Positions 45,291 to 54,544 of a DNA stretch of 64,000 bases are shown here, one piece after another. The notes below the pieces were generated by a model that was not told the origin of the DNA, made no database searches, and was given only the letters and a program-made list of their open reading frames with translations. Each line of letters opens with the position of its first letter. Position 1 is the stretch's first letter. The position numbers and the translations under genes are program-made. This DNA is from Nocardioides sp. QY071 (GTDB taxonomy: Bacteria > Actinomycetota > Actinomycetes > Propionibacteriales > Nocardioidaceae): assembly GCF_029961765.1 (NCBI RefSeq), contig NZ_CP124681.1, positions 3,038,001 to 3,102,000 of the forward strand, given 5' to 3'.

Positions 45291-45965
45291 ATGCGCGTCG
45301 CCATCGCCGGAGCAGGTGCCGTCGGTCGCTCGATCGCCCGCGAGCTGATCGAGAACGGCCACGAGGTGCTCCTCATCGACAAGTCCCCCGCCTCGATCCG
45401 GCCCGAGCGGGTCCCCGACGCCGAGTGGCTGCTCGCCGACTCCTGCGAGCTCTCCTCGCTCGAGGAGGCCCGCCTCGACAAGTGCGACGTGGTCATCGCC
45501 GCCACCGGCGACGACAAGGCCAACCTGGTCACCTCGCTGCTCGCCAAGACCGAGTTCGGGGTCCCCCGCACCGTCGGCCGGGTCAACCACCCCAACAACG
45601 AGTGGCTGTTCACCGAGGCCTGGGGCGTGGACGTCAACGTCTCCACGCCGCGGATCATGTCGGCGTTGGTCGAGGAGGCCGTCAGCGTCGGCGACCTGGT
45701 GCGGCTGTTCACCTTCCGCAAGGGCAACGCCAACCTGGTCGAGATGGTGCTGCCGGCCGACTCGCCGTACGTCGGCAAGGCCTCGGGCCTGATCCCGCTC
45801 CCGGAGAACTGCGCCCTGGTCTCGATCCTGCGCGACGGCCAGGTCTACGTTCCGACGCCCGAGCAGCCGGTCGAGTCCGGCGACGAGCTGCTGTTCGTGG
45901 TCCCGGCCGAGGCCGAGGACGAGCTGGAGCGGCTGCTGGCGCCGGGCTCGCACCCGGAGAAGTAG
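45291..45965 (+). CDS. ceoC: TrkA-type potassium uptake regulator CeoC
   Basis: 224-residue second RCK subunit. The N-terminus MRVAIAGAGAVGRS carries GxGxxG at residues 7-12; a C-terminal TrkA-C domain follows. GAGGG precedes the ATG. CeoB and CeoC are paralogues and probably form a hetero- or tetramer gating ring. The gene is one base from the convergent DUF3159 gene stop. Confidence 0.93.
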   Translation: MRVAIAGAGAVGRSIARELIENGHEVLLIDKSPASIRPERVPDAEWLLADSCELSSLEEARLDKCDVVIAATGDDKANLVTSLLAKTEFGVPRTVGRVNHPNNEWLFTEAWGVDVNVSTPRIMSALVEEAVSVGDLVRLFTFRKGNANLVEMVLPADSPYVGKASGLIPLPENCALVSILRDGQVYVPTPEQPVESGDELLFVVPAEAEDELERLLAPGSHPEK

Positions 45966-45966
45966 G

Positions 45967-46737
45967 TCAGGCGGGCTCGGCGTCCGCGTCGGGCTCACCC
46001 GCGGCCGCCTCAAGCGGCGTCGCGTTGCGGGCGAGCAGCCAGAACATCAGCGAGAACGCCGCGATCCGCAGCACCCAGCCGAGCCCGAGCCGCAGCACCG
46101 CGATGATCGTGACCGCCACCTCGGCGCGGATCACGTCGTGGTGGCCGAGCAACCAGACCGGACCCTGCAGGAGCACGCCGATGGCGCCGGGCGCCAGCAT
46201 CAGCCAGGTGAGCCGGCTGCACAGCCGGACCACCTGGTCGTTCTTGCGCCACTCGAGCGGGTCCTCGGCGCCCACGCCGAGCATGAAGCCGAGCATCGGC
46301 CAGCGCAGCAGGCAGGTCGCGGCGAGGACGATGGAGTAGACCCCGCTGTAGAGGATGCCGGGCAGGAAGTAGGCCAGCGCCTGGTCCGAGGCGTCGCCGC
46401 CCGAGCCCGCGGCCCAGCGGACGAAGACCCAGCCGATGGCGAGGCCGAAGATCGCGTTGAAGACGTACTGCGTGGTGCTGCGCTGCACCAGCCGCAGGAC
46501 CAGGGCGATCGCGGCCACGATGCCGGCGGCGACCAGGGCCAGCTCGATCTGCTTCGTCGGCAGCCAGAGCAGGGTGAACACGAGACCCGGCAGCGCCGCC
46601 TCGATCGCGCCCCGCCGGCCGCCGAGGGTCGCCGCCAGCTGACGGCGCACGAGTGCCTCGACGGTGTCGACGCCGATCGGGTGGGAGCTCGCCGTGTCCT
46701 CCACGGCGCGCTGCGGTGCGTCCTCCGGCATGCTCAC
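45967..46737 (-). CDS. DUF3159 membrane protein
   Basis: 256-residue membrane protein with five to six hydrophobic helices from about residue 45 to 245. The LLGHHD stretch and WRKNDQVVRLCSRLTWLML segment match the DUF3159 family. Function is unknown. It is the last gene of the dut-DUF3710-OB-DUF3159 series, as in M. tuberculosis Rv2697c-Rv2693c. The ATG overlaps the OB-fold gene stop, indicating coupling. Confidence 0.87.
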   Translation of the reverse strand: MSMPEDAPQRAVEDTASSHPIGVDTVEALVRRQLAATLGGRRGAIEAALPGLVFTLLWLPTKQIELALVAAGIVAAIALVLRLVQRSTTQYVFNAIFGLAIGWVFVRWAAGSGGDASDQALAYFLPGILYSGVYSIVLAATCLLRWPMLGFMLGVGAEDPLEWRKNDQVVRLCSRLTWLMLAPGAIGVLLQGPVWLLGHHDVIRAEVAVTIIAVLRLGLGWVLRIAAFSLMFWLLARNATPLEAAAGEPDADAEPA

Positions 46738-47093
46738 AGCAGCTCGTAGCGCGGGTTGTAGAGCATCCGGGTGCCGTCCTGGGTGCCGATCCGGCCCCGC
46801 ACCTCGAGCGCGCGGCCCGGATCGATGCCGGCGATGCGCCGGCGGCCCAGCCAGATGACGGTCACGACGCCGGTGCCGTCGTAGAGCTCGGCCTCGAGGG
46901 CCGGCACGCCGCCCCGGGGGCGCAGGGTGACTGTGCGCAGCGTGCCGCGCAGCCGGACCGGCTCGCGGTCGGGTGCGTCGCCGATGCAGACGACTCCGCT
47001 GCCGCTGAACTCGGCACGGAGGTCACGGGCCTCCGCCTCGTCGGGATTGGCCCACTTGCTGATCGTGCGCCGCAGGCGGCTCTTGGTGCGCAT
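46734..47093 (-). CDS. OB-fold nucleic-acid-binding domain protein
   Basis: 119-residue protein. The N-terminal helix MRTKSRLRRTISKWA precedes an OB-fold with LRGTLRTVTLRPRGG, LYDGTGVVTVIWLGRR and VRGRIGTQDG segments, as in tRNA anticodon-binding OB domains. Small size and conserved place between DUF3159 and DUF3710 (Rv2694c in M. tuberculosis) support a real core gene. No ligand is established. The gap to the DUF3710 stop is 8 nt. Confidence 0.87.
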   Translation of the reverse strand: MRTKSRLRRTISKWANPDEAEARDLRAEFSGSGVVCIGDAPDREPVRLRGTLRTVTLRPRGGVPALEAELYDGTGVVTVIWLGRRRIAGIDPGRALEVRGRIGTQDGTRMLYNPRYELL

Positions 47094-47101
47094 GGGACCG
47101 G

Positions 47102-47755
47102 TCAGCTGGTGGGTACGGCGCGCGGCGTGGCGCCCTCAGGCAGCGAAAGAGGGAGCTGCTCGCCGACAGGCATGGCGTGGGCGCCGCGGCGTACGGCGAC
47201 CTGGGCGATCGCGGCCTCCCAGGCGTCGGCCGTCTCGGGGTCGCGGGCCGGGTCGCCGAGCAGCGTCGCGCGCAGCAGCCAGCGGGGGCCGTTGATCCCG
47301 ATGACGCGGGAGGTCTGGGTGCCGGTGGCGCCGTCGGGGCGGGTCATCCGCACCTCGCACACCAGCTCGGTGCCGAACCGGCCCTCGCGCTCGGTGGCGG
47401 TGCCACCTCGGCGCGCGGCGTCGGCGGCGATCTGCGGGCGGATCTCGCTCCACAGGTCGCCGTTGCGGGGCGCCGCGAAGGCGCGCAGCTCGAGGGCGCC
47501 GGCGTCGCTGGCGAGGAGCACGGCACGGACCGCACCGGACTGCTCGTCGACCTGCACCCGCAGCTCACGGTCCTCCGTCGGCGCGACGAGCAGGGAGCCC
47601 AGGTCCAGCCGGGCCACGCCGTCGTCGGGGAGGTCGTCGGCGTCATAGGGACCGGCGGCCACGTCACCCGCGGCCTCGGCGGTCTCGCGGGCACCGGTGG
47701 TCTCGTCCACCGCGTCGTCGACCGACGGGTCGGCAGCCTTGCGCCGCAGCCTCAC
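47102..47755 (-). CDS. DUF3710 protein
   Basis: 217-residue actinobacterial protein with an acidic N-terminal region and a globular core: LDLGSLLVAPTEDRELRVQV and GVNGPRWLLR-type segment (here GINGPRWLLRATLLGDPA) near the C-terminus. No known function. I placed the start at GTG 47755 because GAGGAGG lies 5 nt upstream; an extension to 47839 overlaps the dut gene and lacks such a signal. It lies 40 nt from dut and matches Rv2696c in position. Confidence 0.85.
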   Translation of the reverse strand: MRLRRKAADPSVDDAVDETTGARETAEAAGDVAAGPYDADDLPDDGVARLDLGSLLVAPTEDRELRVQVDEQSGAVRAVLLASDAGALELRAFAAPRNGDLWSEIRPQIAADAARRGGTATEREGRFGTELVCEVRMTRPDGATGTQTSRVIGINGPRWLLRATLLGDPARDPETADAWEAAIAQVAVRRGAHAMPVGEQLPLSLPEGATPRAVPTS

Positions 47756-47795
47756 TGTGTCCTCCTCGTCACGCCGCTCGGGCCGCTGTCGGCCC

Positions 47796-48257
47796 TCACG
47801 ACTGGAATCCTCCGGTTGAACCGTAGCCGCCGCTGCCACGCACGCTGTCCGGAAGGGCGCTCACCGCCTCGAACCGGGCCCGCTCGACCCGCTGGACCAC
47901 CAGCTGGGCGATGCGGTCTCCCCGGCGCAGCGTGATCGCCTCCACCGGGTCGTGGTTGATCAGCAGCACCTTGATCTCTCCACGGTAGCCCGCGTCCACG
48001 GTTCCCGGGGTGTTCACGATCGACAGGCCGTGCTTCGCGGCCAGGCCCGAGCGCGGGTGGATGAGCGCGACGTACCCCTCGGGCAGTGCGATCGCGATCC
48101 CGGTCGGGATCAGCGCCCGCTCACCGGGGGCCAGGTCGACGTCGACACCGGCGACCAGGTCGGCGCCCGCATCACCCGGGTGGGAGTAGGCGGGCAGGGG
48201 CAGCGCGGGGTCGAGCTGCTGGACGGCGATCACCAGATCAGCGGAGTCGTCAGGCAC
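47796..48257 (-). CDS. dut: dUTP diphosphatase
   Basis: Trimeric dUTPase of 153 residues, hydrolysing dUTP to dUMP and pyrophosphate. Conserved motifs are visible: GDAGADLVA (28-36), [10 protein letters not shown] (68-77), the catalytic D88 in [13 protein letters not shown], and the C-terminal arm [11 protein letters not shown]. Length is normal. The GTG start is preceded by TAGGGT at 6 nt, a leaderless promoter. The divergent DUF3093 gene starts 61 nt away. Confidence 0.96.
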   Translation of the reverse strand: MPDDSADLVIAVQQLDPALPLPAYSHPGDAGADLVAGVDVDLAPGERALIPTGIAIALPEGYVALIHPRSGLAAKHGLSIVNTPGTVDAGYRGEIKVLLINHDPVEAITLRRGDRIAQLVVQRVERARFEAVSALPDSVRGSGGYGSTGGFQS

Positions 48258-48263
48258 GGGGAG

Positions 48264-48269
48264 ACCCTA
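48264..48269 (-). promoter_or_regulatory. -10 hexamer TAGGGT for dut, leaderless-type
   Basis: TAGGGT, 6 nt, then GTG at 48257. Confidence 0.5.
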
Positions 48270-48318
48270 GCGACCCCTCACGACGAGGTCCGACCGGCCG
48301 GATGGGATCATCCTCCCC

Positions 48319-48783
48319 GTGAGCGAGAGTGCGAGCTACCAGGAGCGGCTGCGGGTCCCGCTGCGCTGGTGGGCCCAGGGCACGATGCTCGTCGCGACCC
48401 TGTGGCTGACCCTGATCGTCGCGCTGATCGGCCACGCCGCCTGGCTCGCGTGGGTGGTGACCGGCCTGGTCCTGGTGGCGATGGCGGCCTGGCTGCGGTC
48501 CTACGGTGGAGCCCGGATCGTCGTGTCCGACGGCTGGTTCCGCGCGGGCCGGGCCCGGATCGAGATGTCGTACGTCGGCGCGGCCGAGGCCCTCGACGCC
48601 GACCGTACCCGGCGGGTGTCGGGTCCCGAGGCCGACGCCCGGGCGTACCTGCTGCTGCGCCCCTACCTGCGTCAGTCGGTCAAGGTGGAGATCACCGACC
48701 CGGCCGACCCGGCGCCGTACTGGCTGGTCAGCTCCCGCCACCCGCGCGCCCTGGCGACGGCGCTCAACACCCGGGACCACTAG
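48319..48783 (+). CDS. DUF3093 membrane protein
   Basis: 154-residue protein with two membrane helices (about 21-60), then a cytoplasmic domain containing IVVSDGWFRAGRARIEMSYV and a YWLVSSRHPRALATAL C-terminus. These match the DUF3093 family, which is found in Actinobacteria next to dut (Rv2698). Function unknown. It starts at GTG 48319 and is divergent from dut. It lies 20 nt upstream of the DUF4235 gene. Confidence 0.87.
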   Translation: MSESASYQERLRVPLRWWAQGTMLVATLWLTLIVALIGHAAWLAWVVTGLVLVAMAAWLRSYGGARIVVSDGWFRAGRARIEMSYVGAAEALDADRTRRVSGPEADARAYLLLRPYLRQSVKVEITDPADPAPYWLVSSRHPRALATALNTRDH

Positions 48784-48790
48784 CACCCAC

Positions 48791-48796
48791 TAGGCT
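48791..48796 (+). promoter_or_regulatory. -10 hexamer TAGGCT, leaderless-type
   Basis: TAGGCT, 7 nt, then ATG at 48804. Confidence 0.5.
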
Positions 48797-48803
48797 CGGG
48801 TGC

Positions 48804-49094
48804 ATGGCAAAGGACAGCTCCAAGGTCTGGTCGGCGTTCTCCCTCGTCGCTGCGCTCGGCGCCGCGTCGGTGGCCAAGAAGGGGCTGGACACCAGCTGGC
48901 GCGCCGCGACCGGCAAGAAGCCGCCGGTCAACCCGGCCGACCCCGATGTCGACGTCTGGGAGGCGGTCGCTTGGGCGGCGGCCAGCGGCACGTTCATCGC
49001 GCTCGCCAAGATGCTCGCCCAGCGCCGGGCCGCCGGCTACTACCTGAAGTCGACCGGCCAGCTGCCCCCGGGCCTGCGCAAGGGCGACGCCTGA
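48804..49094 (+). CDS. DUF4235 small membrane protein
   Basis: 96-residue protein of the DUF4235 family. It has two hydrophobic segments (SAFSLVAALGAASVAKKG and EAVAWAAASGTFIALAKMLA) joined by a TGKKPPVNPADPDVD loop, and a basic C-terminus. Unknown function, probably an inner-membrane protein. TAGGCT 7 nt upstream suggests its own leaderless promoter. A terminator-like hairpin follows and separates it from the convergent DUF4193 gene. Confidence 0.85.
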   Translation: MAKDSSKVWSAFSLVAALGAASVAKKGLDTSWRAATGKKPPVNPADPDVDVWEAVAWAAASGTFIALAKMLAQRRAAGYYLKSTGQLPPGLRKGDA

Positions 49095-49119
49095 GGGACC
49101 GACCGGTCAGGACATGACA

Positions 49120-49154
49120 GAGCGGCCGTGGCGGTCAGACCGCCCCGGCCGCTC
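49120..49154. terminator. Bidirectional hairpin between convergent genes
   Basis: Arms GAGCGGCCG (49120-49128) and CGGCCGCTC (49146-49154) pair perfectly. GGCGGT/ACCGCC pair further in after one mismatch. It lies between the DUF4235 and DUF4193 stops. No T-run. Confidence 0.75.
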
Positions 49155-49162
49155 GTCGTCTG

Positions 49163-49453
49163 TCAGACGCAGTCCTTGCAGATCATCTTCTTCGGATCTG
49201 CGAGCTGGCTGCGGTGGTGGACCAGGAAGCAGCTCATGCAGGTGAACTCGTCATCCTGCTTGGGCTTCACCTCGACCGCGAGCTCCTCGTGGGAAAGGTC
49301 GGCGCCGGGCAGCTCGAACGACTCTGCTGCCTCGGTCTCGTCCTCGTCGACCTTGCCCGAGTTCTTGTCGTGGCGGCGCGCCTTGAGCTCTTCGATGCTC
49401 TCCTCGGACTGCTCGTCCTCGTTCTTGCGCGGTGCGTCGTAGTCAGTCGCCAT
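49163..49453 (-). CDS. DUF4193 zinc-ribbon protein
   Basis: 96-residue acidic protein. The C-terminal third has CMSC and CKDC pairs separated by about 20 residues, a likely zinc ribbon, while the N-terminal half is rich in Glu/Asp and Lys. Homologues (Rv2699c) are strongly conserved in Actinobacteria; function is not established, although a role in RNA polymerase or transcription has been suggested by the ribbon fold. The ATG has GGGAGAG upstream. The 137-bp gap to suhB carries only a short hairpin. Confidence 0.88.
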   Translation of the reverse strand: MATDYDAPRKNEDEQSEESIEELKARRHDKNSGKVDEDETEAAESFELPGADLSHEELAVEVKPKQDDEFTCMSCFLVHHRSQLADPKKMICKDCV

Positions 49454-49590
49454 GACCGGTTGCTCTCTCCCCTCAGTGGCCGCCACCCGCACGGGAAGCG
49501 TGCGGATGGGCGCGGCAGATTGTGCACCATGGGAGCCGGTTCGCGACACCCGGGTCGGTGCGAGTCCCCAGAACAGTGGACGGGGCGGTC

Positions 49591-50390
<800 letters not shown>

Positions 50391-50394
<4 letters not shown>

Positions 50395-51485
50395 CCGCGG
50401 CCGGCCGTGCAGCAGCCCAGGGGGCAGTGGTCGCGCGGCACCGGCGTCAGCGTGCGCTCGCGGGAGGCCCGGGCCAGCAGCAGGTCGCGGATCGCCGCCA
50501 CGAACGCCGGGTGGGTGCCCGCGGAGGCTGCCCGGCGGGCCGGGAGGCCGAGCCGCTCGGCGGTCGCCAGCGCCTCGGTGTCGAGGTCGTAGACGACCTC
50601 CATGTGGTCGGACACGAAGCCGACCGGGACCAGGACGACGGCCGCGGTCCCCTCGCCGGCGAGCTCCTCGAGCCGGTCGTTGACGTCGGGCTCGAGCCAC
50701 GGGACGTGGGGTGCGCCGGAGCGCGAGCAGTAGACGAGCTCGTGGGGTCGCTCGACGCCGGTGGCGGCGGCGACCTGCGCGGCGACGGTGGCGGCGACCT
50801 CGAGGTGCTGGGCGACGTACGCGCCGCCCTCTGGTCGGTCCGCGGGAGGACCGCTGGACTCGCTCATCGAGATCGGGATCGAGTGCGTGACGAACACCAG
50901 CCGGGCGGCGTCGCGGACCTCGTCGGGCAGGTCGGCCAGGGCGGCGAGCACCCCGTCGGTGTTCGCGGTGACGAAGCCCGGGTGGTCGAAGTAGGCGCCG
51001 ACCTTGTCGATCTCCGGCGCGACCAGACCCTCGGGCACGGCGCCGAGCGCCGCCTCCAGGTTGTCGCGGTACTGGCGACAGCTCGACCAGGAGGAGTAGG
51101 CCGACGTGGCCAGGCACAGCACCCGTCGTACGCCGTCGCGGGCCATCTGCTCGACCGTGTCGGCCAGGTAGGGGTCCCAGTTGCGGTTTCCCCAGTAGAC
51201 AGGCAGGTCGAGCCCGTGCTCGGCGAGGTCCTTCTCGATCGCCGCGATCAGCGCCCGGTTCTGGTCGTTGATCGGCGAGCGGCCACCGAAGAGGAAGTAG
51301 TGCTCCCCCACCGCCTCGAGGCGCTCGCGTGGGATCCCGCGGCCGCGGGTGACGTTCTCGAGGAACGGTACGACGTCCTCCGGCCTCTCCGGTCCGCCGA
51401 AGGAGAGCAGCAGGAGCGCGTCGTAGGGGTCGGTCGATCGTTCGGTCGGTCGGGAGTCCGGCGCGACCTGCTGCTGATTGGGCAC
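50391..51485 (-). CDS. hemH: Ferrochelatase (coproporphyrin-type)
   Basis: Inserts iron into a porphyrin in heme synthesis; actinobacterial members act on coproporphyrin III. 364 residues. The N-terminal [12 protein letters not shown] segment, the active-site VTHSIPISM (His) and a [16 protein letters not shown] segment with the conserved glutamate are present. An SSCRQYRDN cysteine and C-terminal CPLGCC cysteines fit the [2Fe-2S] cluster of actinobacterial ferrochelatases. I placed the start at GTG 51485 because TACGAT lies 6 nt upstream; a TTG at 51518 is an alternative but overlaps the divergent MFS start. Confidence 0.92.
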
Positions 51486-51491
51486 GTGCCC

Positions 51492-51497
51492 ATCGTA
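51492..51497 (-). promoter_or_regulatory. -10 hexamer TACGAT for hemH, leaderless-type
   Basis: TACGAT, 6 nt, then GTG at 51485. Confidence 0.5.
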
Positions 51498-51517
51498 GGG
51501 AGGACGATGAGCACGCA

Positions 51518-52765
51518 ATGTTGCAGACCTATCGCCAGATCTTCACGCCGGCCACCGCACGCTTCAGCCTCGTCGGGCTGGTCGCCCGCCTGCCCATCTC
51601 CATGGTCGGGCTCGGCATCGTCCTGCTCGCCGAGCACGAGACCGGGTCCTACGGGTTCGCGGGCTCGGTGTCCGCCGTCGCCGTCATCGCCAACGCGGTC
51701 TTCGCGATCCCGCAGGGCCGGCTCATCGACCGGCTGGGCCAGGGCCGGGTGCTGCCGGTCGTCATCACGCTGTGGGGCGTGGGCCTGGCGCTGGCGATGG
51801 GCTCGCTGTCGTGGGACTGGCCGACCTGGTCGACGTACGCCTTCGCGATGCTGGCCGGCGCCTCGCTGCCGTCGGTCGGCACCTGCGTGCGAGCCCGCTG
51901 GTCGCACACGCTGGCCGATCGGCCGGCGCTACTGCACACGGCGTTCTCGTTCGAGGCCGTCGGCGACGAGGCCGTCTTCATCGCCGGCCCGGTCGCGGTC
52001 ACCCTGCTCGCGACCTCCGTGCACCCGGCGGCCGGGCTCGGCACCGCGCTCGTGGTCGGCCTCGCCGGGACCTGGGCCTTCGCGCTCCAGCGCGCCACCG
52101 AGCCGCCCGCCCACCCGCGCGCCGACCGGACCAGTGCCCGCCCGCCGATGCCGTGGGGAGCGATCGCGCCGCTCACTCTCGTCGGTGCAGCCCTGGGCAT
52201 CGTGTTCGGCGGGGCCGAGGTGGTCACCGTCGCCTTCGCCGACGAGCAGGGCCACCAGTCCCTGTCCGGCATCTACCTCGCTGTCTGGGCGCTCGGCAGC
52301 CTGCTCGCCGGGGTGGTGTCCGGGGCGATCACCTGGCGGCGCGGCCCGCTGGCGCGGCTGCGGATCGGGGCGATCGGCATGGTCGTCGCCACCCTGCCAC
52401 TCGCCTTCGTGCCCAACCTGGTGGTGATGGCGCCGGTGCTGCTGCTCAGCGGCCTGGCCATCTCCCCCACCCTGATCGCGACGATGTCGCTGGCCGAGCA
52501 GGTGCTCCCGCACGCACGGCTCACCGAGGGCATGGCGTTCATCCAGACCGGCCTGGCCGTGGGTCTCGCGCCCGGCGCCGCCGTCGCCGGGGTCGTCATC
52601 GACGAGGCGGGCGCCTCGCCGGCGTACCTCGTGTGCCTGGTCGGCGGCGTCCTCGTCCTCGTCGGCGCGCTGCTCATCCGGGTCGGGCCGCGGCCGGATA
52701 GCGTGCCTCCCCATGAGCACAACCCCGAGCAGACCGACCGGGCAGACCGCGCCGAGCTGGCGTAA
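51518..52765 (+). CDS. MFS-family transporter
   Basis: 415-residue membrane transporter with about 12 helices. Its N-terminal half has the [13 protein letters not shown] loop between helices 2 and 3, a relaxed form of the MFS signature. No substrate can be named. The ATG at 51518 has GGGAGG about 14 nt upstream. Its final 53 nt overlap the next gene in another frame. It is divergent from the ferrochelatase gene, so a link to heme or porphyrin handling is possible but unsupported. Confidence 0.88.
   Translation: MLQTYRQIFTPATARFSLVGLVARLPISMVGLGIVLLAEHETGSYGFAGSVSAVAVIANAVFAIPQGRLIDRLGQGRVLPVVITLWGVGLALAMGSLSWDWPTWSTYAFAMLAGASLPSVGTCVRARWSHTLADRPALLHTAFSFEAVGDEAVFIAGPVAVTLLATSVHPAAGLGTALVVGLAGTWAFALQRATEPPAHPRADRTSARPPMPWGAIAPLTLVGAALGIVFGGAEVVTVAFADEQGHQSLSGIYLAVWALGSLLAGVVSGAITWRRGPLARLRIGAIGMVVATLPLAFVPNLVVMAPVLLLSGLAISPTLIATMSLAEQVLPHARLTEGMAFIQTGLAVGLAPGAAVAGVVIDEAGASPAYLVCLVGGVLVLVGALLIRVGPRPDSVPPHEHNPEQTDRADRAELA
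52699..52704 (+). promoter_or_regulatory. -10 hexamer TAGCGT, 8 nt before the oxidase start
   Basis: TAGCGT, 8 nt, then ATG at 52713. It lies inside the MFS coding region. Confidence 0.4.
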
Positions 52766-54053
52766 CTGGTCCGGCCTCGAGTCGGCCGACGGCCTCGAGG
52801 TCGTCCAGCCGGCCGACGCCGTCGAGGTGGCCGAGATCGTCCGCCGGGCCCGGGACGCGGGCCGGACGGTCAAGAGCGCGGGGACCGGGCACAGCTTCAC
52901 CGGCATCGCGACCCCGCGGCACGTGCACCTGCGCCCCGAGCGGATGCGCGGGATCGTGGCCGTCGACCGTGACGCGATGACGGTCACGGCGCTGGCCGGC
53001 ACCCAGCTCAAGGTGTTCAACGCCGAGCTCGCCCGGCTCGGGCTGAGCCTGCACAACATGGGCGACATCGCCGAACAGACCCTGGCCGGCGCGATCTCGA
53101 CCGGCACCCACGGCACCGGCGGACGCGCGGCCGGCCTCGCCGCCCAGGTCGTCGGCCTCGAGCTGGTCACCGGCACCGGCGAGGTGCTGCGCGCCAGCGC
53201 CGCCGAGAACCCCGACGTCCTCGACCTCGCACGGGTCGGCCTCGGCGCGCTCGGCGTGCTGACCACGATCACCTTCGCCGTCGAGCCGCTGTTCCTGCTC
53301 CGCGCCGAGGAGCAGCCGATGTCGTGGACCGACGCCCTGGCCGCCTTCGACGACCTGACCGCGGCCCACGACCACGTCGACATGTACTGGTTCCCCCACT
53401 CCGACCGGATGCTGACCAAGCGCAACACCCGGCTCGGCACCGACCTGACCGCCGCCGAGCCGCTGGCCCGCTGGCGGGCCTGGCTCGACGACGACCTGCT
53501 GTCCAACAAGGTCTTCGGGGCACAGACCGCGGCGCTCAACCTGGTGCCCCGCGCGATCCCCGCGGCCAACCGCTTCGCGTCGCGGCTGCTCGGGCCGCGC
53601 ACCTACACCGACCTCGCCCACAAGGTCTTCACGACCGAGCGCGACGTGGTCTTCTGCGAGATGGAGTACGCCGTCCCCCGCGAGGCCGGGCTCGACGCGC
53701 TGCGCGAGTGCCGCACGGCGTTCGAGCGCTCCGGGCTCACCGTCTCCTTCCCGGTCGAGATCCGGGTGGCGCCGGCCGACGACGTGCCCCTGTCGACGTC
53801 GTACGACCGCGACTCCTTCTACCTCGCCTTCCACACCCACCGCCGCGCCGACCACCACGCCTACTTCGCAGTGATGGAGCCGATCCTGCGGGCCCACGGC
53901 GGCCGACCGCACTGGGGCAAGCTGCACACCCTCGACGCCGCGGACGTCGCCGGGCTCTACCCGCGACTGCCCGACGTCCTCGCCCTGCGCGAGCGGCTCG
54001 ACCCCGACCGGGTCTTCGCCAACGCCTACCTCGAGCGGGTGCTCGGTGGCTGA
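52713..54053 (+). CDS. FAD-linked sugar-1,4-lactone oxidase (D-arabinono/L-gulono type)
   Basis: 446-residue flavoprotein of the vanillyl-alcohol-oxidase family. The FAD-binding segment SAGTGHSFTG (about residues 55-64) and GAISTGTHGTGG are standard. The C-terminal ALO domain has HWGKLHTLDAADVAGLYPRL. Likely role: oxidation of a sugar lactone, but the natural substrate in Actinobacteria is often not the vitamin C precursor. It overlaps the MFS gene by 53 nt and the YchJ start by 8 nt. An own promoter (TAGCGT) may drive it. Confidence 0.9.
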   Translation: MSTTPSRPTGQTAPSWRNWSGLESADGLEVVQPADAVEVAEIVRRARDAGRTVKSAGTGHSFTGIATPRHVHLRPERMRGIVAVDRDAMTVTALAGTQLKVFNAELARLGLSLHNMGDIAEQTLAGAISTGTHGTGGRAAGLAAQVVGLELVTGTGEVLRASAAENPDVLDLARVGLGALGVLTTITFAVEPLFLLRAEEQPMSWTDALAAFDDLTAAHDHVDMYWFPHSDRMLTKRNTRLGTDLTAAEPLARWRAWLDDDLLSNKVFGAQTAALNLVPRAIPAANRFASRLLGPRTYTDLAHKVFTTERDVVFCEMEYAVPREAGLDALRECRTAFERSGLTVSFPVEIRVAPADDVPLSTSYDRDSFYLAFHTHRRADHHAYFAVMEPILRAHGGRPHWGKLHTLDAADVAGLYPRLPDVLALRERLDPDRVFANAYLERVLGG

Positions 54054-54450
54054 GCCCGGGGAACGTCCTGCCTGCCCGTGCGACTCCGGGCGGACCTACG
54101 ACGACTGCTGCCGCCCCTACCACCGCGACCCCGGCTCGGCGCCGACCGCCGAGGCGCTGATGCGCTCGCGGTACTCCGCGTTCGTGAAGGGGCTCGCGTC
54201 CTACCTGCTCCACACCTGGCACCCCGCCACCCAGCCCTCCTCGCTGCAGCTCGACGACCGCATCGAGTGGACCGGCCTCGAGGTGCTCGCGGCCCAGGCC
54301 GGTGGCCTCGAGGACAAGCGGGGCATGGTCGAGTTCGTCGCCCGCTTCACGCGCGACGACCTGCCCGGTTCGCTCCACGAGATCAGCCGGTTCCGCAGGC
54401 AGGGCGACACCTGGCTCTACGTCCGCGGACGGGCCCGCTGGAGGGCGTAG
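54046..54450 (+). CDS. YchJ-family SEC-C motif protein
   Basis: 134-residue protein with an N-terminal SEC-C zinc motif, CPCDSGRTYDDCCRPYH (C10, C12, C21, C22), then an NTF2-like domain. The SAFVKGLASYLLHTWHP segment is typical of YchJ/UPF0225 proteins. The function is unknown; it may chaperone or bind nucleic acid. GTG start overlaps the oxidase stop. Length is normal for the family. Confidence 0.88.
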   Translation: MAEPGERPACPCDSGRTYDDCCRPYHRDPGSAPTAEALMRSRYSAFVKGLASYLLHTWHPATQPSSLQLDDRIEWTGLEVLAAQAGGLEDKRGMVEFVARFTRDDLPGSLHEISRFRRQGDTWLYVRGRARWRA

Positions 54451-54544
54451 GCTCGCCCGATAACCTGAGCACGACGCAGACCAGCATCCGCAGAGCACTG
54501 ACGACAGCACTGACGACACAGAGCATCGACGACCCGAGGGCAGC

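Noticed and set aside
49454..49590. A small gene (Cei-like) between DUF4193 and suhB, expected from the mycobacterial order
   Set aside because: The 137-bp gap has no suitable ORF; it holds only a 6-bp hairpin at 49487-49505.
52699..52765. A frameshift at the MFS-oxidase overlap of 53 nt
   Set aside because: Both genes have normal, complete termini; the overlap is in different frames and each has a plausible start or stop.
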